Assembly: GCA_902778665.1 (NCBI GenBank)
Contig: CACYYN010000005.1
Location: 62,001-126,000 of the forward strand
DNA length: 64,000 bases
Reading direction: 5' to 3'
Source of the DNA: Oscillospiraceae bacterium
Lineage (GTDB): Bacteria; Bacillota; Clostridia; Oscillospirales; Oscillospiraceae
Positions 59,171 to 64,000 of this stretch are shown one piece after another; positions within the stretch are counted from its first letter, which is position 1, and every line of letters begins with the position of its first letter. The position numbers and the translations under genes are program-made. A model generated the notes under the pieces. The model did not search any database, was not told the origin of the DNA, and worked only from the letters and a program-made list of their open reading frames with translations.

Positions 59171-60780
59171 GCGTTGGCAGCCTCCTTTCCGTTGCTTTTT
59201 CTCTTTGTGTCTTCTTCACCGATAAACTCCGGTGCCAGTGCACTCAGGAACCACAGTCCTATTGCGACCACCGCTCCGGCCGCCGCTCCGATCGCCATTC
59301 CCTTGGCCGTAGCCGCCAGGAAGCTTCTGCTCTTTCCGTATGCTGCGCTGGCACTGATATAGTTTTTCACCTGCGGGCTCTCCAGCATCTCTTCCATGTG
59401 GGCGTTGATGTTCTGATAGATGTTCTCTACCAGCGTCACCGCCGTCTTCAGCTCTTCCTCCGCCTGTGCCAGGCGGACTTCTTCTTCCTCGCCTGCATCC
59501 GCCTGAGCCGTCAGGCTTGCTATTTTGTCCTGCAGGTCGGCAATCGTGGTTTCCAGCTCGGCTGCATCGGCATAGTAGTCTGCCTGCTGCAGAATCAGCT
59601 CGTTGTAATAGTCCGTCGTGGTTCTTGTGGATTTGGATGTGTCGCTCTCCTGCATCGAGACGAAAATTTCATCATTCTTGTAGTTGTCCAGTATCGACTT
59701 CACGGTTGCAATGTCGTTGTTCAGCACATCCAGCCTTGTCTCGGCGTTTCTCAGCTGATACTGGTAGTTGGTTATCATCGAGGCCTTGTCTCTCACAATG
59801 CTGTTGGTGTATGCGTAGGAGTAGAGATAATCCACGTTCACATCCCGGGCCGTCTGCAGAATCTCCATCCAGTCGTTCAGCGTGCTTCCTGTCTTCCAGG
59901 AGCGGTATGTCTTCACACTGTCTGGCATCTTGTCGCAGTAGTCATACAGGTTGTCCACCGCCGTCCTGATCAGGTCCAGGCTCTCCAGCAGGTCCAGATT
60001 CTCCGTGTCTATGGCGGAAAACTCTTCCGCCGGCAGCTGAATCTGGGTGTATGTCCGGAAGAGATATTCGTTGTAAGCACTGAGCACCCTGTCAAGTATG
60101 GTCCTCAGTTCTGCATCCTTCAAAAAATACTTAACCCGTGATTCCTCTTCGCCGAAGCCGTTTGTCAGTGTCACCACAAACTTGTTTTCATACTTCAGCT
60201 CAATGTTCTGCACTTCGCTGTAGGCTCCGCTGGTTTTCTGGTCCACCATGCTGGATGCCACTTCCTGCTGTCGTCTGCTGTCCTCGGTGAGAATTCTCGT
60301 TATTTTAATGTTGTCTCTCAGGTTCTTCAGCGATACCGGCTTGCTCAGCGTCATACCGCTTACTGCATTCTGCAGCACGTAGGAGGATGTAATCTGGTTT
60401 AAATCCAGCGGCTTTCCGTCCGGCGCCGTCAGATCCGTAACCGGCACCATCTCTTCCACGCCGTTGCTACCTGCGGTTCTGTTCCCGGCAGGGCTGTTTG
60501 AGGTGGTTTCATCCGGATTCGGCACATCATACTGCAGCGTCACAACGGAAGATACCGTCAGCGGGTCCTTCGTGAACTGATACATCAGCAGGGGAGCACA
60601 CAGGCCGATCACCACACATAGCACCAGCACCCAGGCATAAACCCGCTTCTTTTTCTTAAAGTTCCTGAAAACCCTCCCCAGATCAATGGAGTCATCCTCC
60701 CACCCCGGGCTGTTTACAACTACTTCTATCTTTGAGTCCTTATCAATAGCCAACGCAGTGTTATTTTCTTTGTTGTCCAA
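59167..60780 (-). CDS. Wzz-like polysaccharide co-polymerase, first subunit
   Basis: A 537-residue membrane protein with the Wzz-domain start IDLGRVFRNFKKKKRVYAWV, a membrane segment following, an extracellular domain, coiled-coil stretches (about 320-440) and a C-terminal membrane segment near 495-520 (GMAIGAAAGAVVAIGLWFLS). No ATPase domain. TTG at 60780 is preferred because GGGAGGAG lies six bases ahead; the ATG at 60798 lacks a site. It probably pairs with the next gene to set glycan chain length. Confidence 0.82.
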   Translation of the reverse strand: MDNKENNTALAIDKDSKIEVVVNSPGWEDDSIDLGRVFRNFKKKKRVYAWVLVLCVVIGLCAPLLMYQFTKDPLTVSSVVTLQYDVPNPDETTSNSPAGNRTAGSNGVEEMVPVTDLTAPDGKPLDLNQITSSYVLQNAVSGMTLSKPVSLKNLRDNIKITRILTEDSRRQQEVASSMVDQKTSGAYSEVQNIELKYENKFVVTLTNGFGEEESRVKYFLKDAELRTILDRVLSAYNEYLFRTYTQIQLPAEEFSAIDTENLDLLESLDLIRTAVDNLYDYCDKMPDSVKTYRSWKTGSTLNDWMEILQTARDVNVDYLYSYAYTNSIVRDKASMITNYQYQLRNAETRLDVLNNDIATVKSILDNYKNDEIFVSMQESDTSKSTRTTTDYYNELILQQADYYADAAELETTIADLQDKIASLTAQADAGEEEEVRLAQAEEELKTAVTLVENIYQNINAHMEEMLESPQVKNYISASAAYGKSRSFLAATAKGMAIGAAAGAVVAIGLWFLSALAPEFIGEEDTKRKSNGKEAANA

Positions 60781-60820
60781 ATCCTGCTCCTCCCTCATAT
60801 TAAAAGCTCGTCAGAGTGTA

Positions 60821-60854
60821 AACTAACAACTAATAACTAACAACTCATAACTAA
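60821..60854 (+). repeat. Heptamer array H, ACTAACA type
   Basis: ACTAACA-ACTAATA-ACTAACA-ACTCATA-ACTAA in strict 7-bp phase, between the co-polymerase promoter and its start codon, hence in the 5' untranslated region. A variant of the CTACCAA family. Confidence 0.85.
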
Positions 60855-60857
60855 TTT

Positions 60858-60886
60858 AGTATACTTTTTCCGCCTCTCTCTGTCAA
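60858..60886 (-). promoter_or_regulatory. Promoter of the co-polymerase operon
   Basis: Minus-strand perfect TTGACA, 17-base spacer, TATACT. The transcript begins just before array H. Confidence 0.85.
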
Positions 60887-60928
60887 GCAAAATGTACTTT
60901 CAGGCATCCTCCTCCCCATAATCTGAAC

Positions 60929-60962
60929 TAATTTATCATTTATAATTCATAACTTATAATTT
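60929..60962 (+). repeat. Heptamer array I, ATTTATM type
   Basis: CTAATTTATC-ATTTATA-ATTCATA-ACTTATA-ATTT between the two divergent glycan promoters. Confidence 0.8.
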
Positions 60963-60965
60963 GAA

Positions 60966-61004
60966 AGAAAATTTGCTTGCAAATTTTCTTTTATAGGGTA
61001 TAAT
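60966..61004 (+). promoter_or_regulatory. Promoter of the sugar transferase with overlapping palindrome
   Basis: TTGCAA (60977-60982), 16-base spacer, perfect TATAAT (60999-61004). The -35 sits in the perfect inverted repeat AGAAAATTTGC-TT-GCAAATTTTCT (60966-60989), a candidate operator; it could also fold as a hairpin ahead of TTTT. Confidence 0.7.
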
Positions 61005-61051
61005 AACTTAGTCTAATAACAATCAGCAGCAAATTGGGGGAAGTGGTCACC

Positions 61052-62524
61052 ATGTATAAACGGAAAAATCTCGGGTGGGAAAAGCACCTTGATTTTATTC
61101 TCATTGATGCCCTCTCTCTCCAGTATGCTCTTATACTCTGTTACTATTTTTATGTAACCCACGTGTCTTCCGGCATGCCCCTCCGCATGTATGAGAACGA
61201 GCCATACCGTACCATCTGCATCTTCTTCTTCATCCTCAGCTTCACTGTGGCCATCGCCTTCAACACCATGCATAATGTCATCAAGCGGGGCTACTTCATT
61301 GAGTTTTACCAGACGGTCAAGCAGGCGGTGTTGGTTTTTGCCGGCCTGGTTCTCATCCTCTTTGCCATTCACACCAGTGGCACCTACAGCCGGCTGATCC
61401 TCTCCTTCACCGCCCTGGTCTATATCCCGATCAGCTACCTGCTCCGCATTCTTTGGAAGAAGTTTCTTCTCGCCACTGGCGGAAGTAACGCTACCAAACG
61501 CTCCATGATTCTTGTGGCGTCTGAAGCGGACGTTCCCGTCATCCTGAAGCGGACTTCCGGTTCAGAAGATACTAAAATCGTGGGCCTCGTTCTTTCTGAT
61601 CGTGATGCGGAAGGGGAGACCGTCCATAATATCCCTGTGGTGGCCAACCTCAGTGACGCTGCCATGTATATCTGTCGGGAATGGGTGGATGAAGTCTTTA
61701 TCTATCCTGACGCTTCTTCAGACTTTAAGTCCTCCAGCGTCTATCCTCTTTTTCAGCAGTGCCGGGAGATGGCTATCCCCACCCATATCCGTGTTTCTCT
61801 GGGGGATGTGGAGGGAAAAAGCTTTATTGAAAAAATTAATGGCTTCAACGTCATCACAACTACCGCCAACTACGCTTCGCCTTTGCAGCTCTTTGCCAAG
61901 CGGGCTATGGATATTCTCGGGGGGCTTGTGGGCAGCATCTTTGCTCTTCTCATCATTGTCATCGTTGGACCCATCATCAAGCATCAGTCTCCCGGTCCTA
62001 TTCTCTTCAAGCAGGAGCGTATCGGCCAGAACGGCAAGCACTTCAAGATGTATAAGCTCCGCTCTATGTATATGGATGCGGAAGAGCGCAAAAAAGAGCT
62101 TATGTCCCAAAACCGTGTGGCAGATGGCCTCATGTTTAAGCTGGATTTTGATCCCCGCATCATTGGCAACAAAATCCTCCCGGACGGTTCTCACAAGACC
62201 GGCATCGGTGAGTTTATCCGCCATACAAGCCTTGATGAATTCCCTCAATTTTTTAATGTCCTAAAGGGGGACATGTCCCTAGTTGGTACCCGTCCTCCAA
62301 CCCTGGATGAGTGGGAGAAATACCAGTACCACCATCGTGCTCGCCTTTCTACAAGACCCGGAATTACGGGCATGTGGCAGGTGAGTGGACGTAGTAAGAT
62401 CACCGACTTTGAAGAAATCGTCCGCCTCGACACCGAGTATATCAACAACTGGACCATCGGCCTGGATATTAAAATCTTGTACAAGACGGTCTTCTCTGTC
62501 CTCAAACACGATGGAGCTATGTAA
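61052..62524 (+). CDS. Initiating sugar-phosphate transferase (polyprenyl glycosylphosphotransferase, WcaJ-type)
   Basis: A 490-residue membrane protein. Four N-terminal membrane segments, a CoA-binding-like middle domain (about 145-260), a fifth segment near 285, then the catalytic bacterial sugar transferase domain: KRAMDILGG, PILFKQERIGQNGKHFKMYKL-type motif (residues about 315-335), RSMYMDAEERK, RHTSLDEFPQFFNVLKGDMS and VGTRPP, ending RPGITGMWQVSGRS. It loads the first sugar-1-phosphate onto undecaprenyl phosphate. ATG 61052 is used; a TTG 18 bases earlier lacks a site. It starts the second glycan locus, and GC content drops sharply after its stop. Confidence 0.92.
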   Translation: MYKRKNLGWEKHLDFILIDALSLQYALILCYYFYVTHVSSGMPLRMYENEPYRTICIFFFILSFTVAIAFNTMHNVIKRGYFIEFYQTVKQAVLVFAGLVLILFAIHTSGTYSRLILSFTALVYIPISYLLRILWKKFLLATGGSNATKRSMILVASEADVPVILKRTSGSEDTKIVGLVLSDRDAEGETVHNIPVVANLSDAAMYICREWVDEVFIYPDASSDFKSSSVYPLFQQCREMAIPTHIRVSLGDVEGKSFIEKINGFNVITTTANYASPLQLFAKRAMDILGGLVGSIFALLIIVIVGPIIKHQSPGPILFKQERIGQNGKHFKMYKLRSMYMDAEERKKELMSQNRVADGLMFKLDFDPRIIGNKILPDGSHKTGIGEFIRHTSLDEFPQFFNVLKGDMSLVGTRPPTLDEWEKYQYHHRARLSTRPGITGMWQVSGRSKITDFEEIVRLDTEYINNWTIGLDIKILYKTVFSVLKHDGAM

Positions 62525-62742
62525 ACTAAACGTTCGGCCGTCAATTGATTTGATTACTGGAGGAGCGCGTTAGTTTTAGGATAAGGAATTCAGGATGTAT
62601 AATTGTCTTGAGTCCTTGAAAACAACAATTACATTAGATAATTCTTTAATTATACTTTTTCATTAAAGCTATGTGTAGAGATATGTTATGCAGGTTACAG
62701 AGGATAATAATATTGTAAAACCGGAAGAAGGTGAAAACAAAG
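62525..62742 (+). other. AT-rich gap at the composition boundary
   Basis: A gene-free 218 bases. It contains a stranded GGAGGAG with no frame behind it, and AT-rich sequence with possible weak promoters (for example TTACAT-16-TATACT). No repeat array or hairpin terminator was seen. It marks the change from about half GC to about one-third GC. Confidence 0.5.
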
Positions 62743-63333
62743 ATGTATGAAGAGACGATGAGAACAAGCAAATTGACAACTGGGACAAAAAGATTTCTTT
62801 GTTATTTGATAGTTTTCACTGTTTTCTTATTTCTACTTTATACTTGGTTTTTAGCTTCCGGCTATCACATTGCGGATATAGGAAATTTATTAAGAGAGAC
62901 AAATAAAGGAACAAAAAATTTCACGTTATTAGATAGTGGTTACGATGCTACTCTTGAAAAAGAAGGCAAAGGGGTCAAAGTAACTATGAATTCTCATGCT
63001 GATAATGGATGGATAGTATTATTTTATAATGATGGTTATTCAAAAGATGTACTTAAATCCCCACAGGGAGATAAATATGTTTTATCTTTTAATATAAAAT
63101 CAAATATAGAACATACACATATTCGGGTTTCACATAAAGAAAAGAATGCTAAGAATAATCAGATAGATTTTGGTGATGCATATATAGAGAATTCAAATAA
63201 ATGGGTTCATATAACGCTTGAAGGCACACTTACTGGAGAAGACATTACGGCGCAGGGTTTATATATCGATTTACGAGGCAATCCAGCAGGAACTACTATT
63301 TCGATTCGAGATTTAAGACTTGTACATCGCTGA
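62743..63333 (+). CDS. Membrane-anchored extracellular protein with CBM-like domain
   Basis: A 196-residue protein in AT-rich DNA. One membrane segment (about 20-42, RFLCYLIVFTVFLFLLYTWF) is followed by an extracellular domain of about 150 residues beginning NLLRETNKGTKNFTLLDSGY and ending GTTISIRDLRLVH. The DNGW core, GTL and final SIRDL strands look like a beta-sandwich carbohydrate-binding module of the type found in phage tail and glycosidase proteins. That fold call is inference. GAAGGTG precedes the ATG. The next gene is a clear paralogue in lipoprotein form. Confidence 0.65.
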   Translation: MYEETMRTSKLTTGTKRFLCYLIVFTVFLFLLYTWFLASGYHIADIGNLLRETNKGTKNFTLLDSGYDATLEKEGKGVKVTMNSHADNGWIVLFYNDGYSKDVLKSPQGDKYVLSFNIKSNIEHTHIRVSHKEKNAKNNQIDFGDAYIENSNKWVHITLEGTLTGEDITAQGLYIDLRGNPAGTTISIRDLRLVHR

Positions 63334-63375
63334 AAATATAAATAGTATTGACCGATAATCAAGAAAGGTGTAAAG

Positions 63376-63927
63376 ATGAAGAGAAAAAGATTTGTTATTT
63401 TGTTTTGCATAATGGGGTTATTACTTACAGGCTGTTCTTTAATGAAGTATAAAGATTTATCGACATATACAAATTTATTGTTAGGAACAAATAATGGAAC
63501 ACAAAACTTCCGATTTAGTGAAAGCGGGTTTAATGCTTTATTAGAGGCAGAAGGAGATGGCATAATAATCAAAATGCCGAATCATGATGATAATGGTTGG
63601 ATGGTTCTTATCTATGATGATGGGCATTCGCGAGAACTTCTTTCAGGGCCAGCGGGTGAAACTTATACTATTGCGTTTGAAGCGAAAACAAATACAAAAA
63701 ATTCAACAATAAAAATGTCTCATAAGCAAGGTAACGCAAAAGAAATACAAGTTGATTTTGGTACAGCTGTAATAGAGAAAACTAATAGATGGACACAAGT
63801 TATTCTTTCCGGGACCTTAAATGGCACTGCTGCAACCTCTCAAGGTGTATATTTTGATTTACGCGAAAATCCTGCTGGGACAGAGATCAGTATACGGAAT
63901 TTAAAATTAATAAGAGGGACAGTATAA
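63376..63927 (+). CDS. Lipoprotein with the same CBM-like domain
   Basis: A 183-residue lipoprotein: the signal ends in the lipobox LLLTGC (Cys20). The mature domain NLLLGTNNGTQNFRFSESGF ... DNGWMVLIYDDGHSRELL ... GTEISIRNLKLI aligns along its whole length with the upstream protein (roughly 40-45 % identity by eye). Shared blocks include SHK, NAK, VDFG/IDFG, IE, GTL, QG-Y and DLR-NPAGT. AAGAAAGGTG precedes the ATG. Tandem duplication with two different anchors. Confidence 0.68.
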   Translation: MKRKRFVILFCIMGLLLTGCSLMKYKDLSTYTNLLLGTNNGTQNFRFSESGFNALLEAEGDGIIIKMPNHDDNGWMVLIYDDGHSRELLSGPAGETYTIAFEAKTNTKNSTIKMSHKQGNAKEIQVDFGTAVIEKTNRWTQVILSGTLNGTAATSQGVYFDLRENPAGTEISIRNLKLIRGTV

Positions 63928-63955
63928 GCATTACAGGGTAACCGGTAAGAATACT

Positions 63956-64000
63956 ATGGAAAAGTTTTTTGATAAACATAGATCAACAGTCGAAAAGATT
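63956..64000 (+). CDS. Start of a further gene, cut by the window edge
   Basis: ATG followed by 14 open codons (MEKFFDKHRSTVEKI), with GGTAAGA five bases upstream. Spacing from the lipoprotein gene (28 bases) suggests the same operon. Nothing can be said about function. Confidence 0.45.
   Translation, partial: MEKFFDKHRSTVEKI

Noticed and set aside
1-64000. Prophage or integrative element
   Set aside because: No integrase, phage structural cluster, conjugation gene or att duplication at the tRNA was found; the only phage-like hint is the CBM-like domain at the right edge.

Overview
The window reads as a chromosomal segment of a Gram-positive-type anaerobe of the class Clostridia. I infer an Oscillospirales or related gut lineage from four things: the large SRP RNA placed before dnaX-ybaB, the lysine riboswitch, the paired half-size CHR transporters, and a moderately GC-rich housekeeping backbone interrupted by AT-richer accessory stretches. 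No rRNA operon, CRISPR array, prophage or recognisable DNA-binding transcription factor was seen in the 64 kb.

Layout. 0-3.8 kb: 3' end of murA, rlmH, then a phosphohexomutase overlapping two half-size chromate-type transporter genes. 3.9-9.7 kb (minus strand): a secreted peptidoglycan-binding protein, then a lysine-riboswitch-controlled operon (solute-binding protein, permease, ATPase, M20 peptidase). 9.7-12.5 kb (minus): HAD phosphatase, three small membrane proteins (EamA, YczE/YitT-like, SdpI-like) and tRNA-Ala(CGC). 12.5-15.6 kb (plus): SRP RNA, dnaX, ybaB and a small secreted protein where recR is usually found. 15.6-18.7 kb (minus): cdsA, a lysophospholipase-like hydrolase and ackA, with ackA divergent from tmcAL across a symmetric promoter. 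20-25 kb (plus): a complete livKHMGF branched-chain amino-acid ABC transporter. 25-39.4 kb (plus): prfA, a TsaC-CoaE fusion, an M18 aminopeptidase, uppP, ftsK, mrnC, rqcH, pfkA, yhbY, yqeK, rsfS and leuS. 39.4-41.5 kb: rpsU and a TIGR03960-type radical SAM protein.

41.6-64 kb is a surface-glycan region woven into a conserved core. The core backbone rplS ... lepB-rbgA-rnhB-yraN, normally compact, is split by about 6 kb of glycosyltransferases and an O-antigen-ligase-type polymerase. A second glycan block follows: two Wzz-like co-polymerases, an initiating sugar transferase, and two paralogous extracellular beta-sandwich-like proteins in very AT-rich DNA at the right edge. A PD-(D/E)XK Rpn-type nuclease and an S23-type four-helix-bundle gene, both typical accessory genes, lie between the blocks.

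The most unusual feature is a set of ten short intergenic arrays between 48.2 and 61.0 kb. They are built from three different 7-bp units (CTACCAA-like, CCCTAnT-like, ATTTATM-like). I saw none in the first 48 kb. All run in the same orientation on the plus strand whatever the direction of the neighbouring genes. They abut start or stop codons, sit inside 5' UTRs, flank a duplicated glycosyltransferase gene, and in one case supply the last codons and the stop of a gene. They resemble in design, not in sequence, the short tandemly repeated repetitive (STRR) heptamers known from cyanobacteria.

Functionally the window joins translation and ribosome biogenesis (SRP RNA, prfA, rqcH, mrnC, rbgA, rsfS, yhbY, leuS, rpsU, rplS), envelope synthesis (murA, cdsA, uppP, lepB, glycan genes) and amino-acid scavenging (lysine-type and branched-chain ABC systems, M18 and M20 peptidases).
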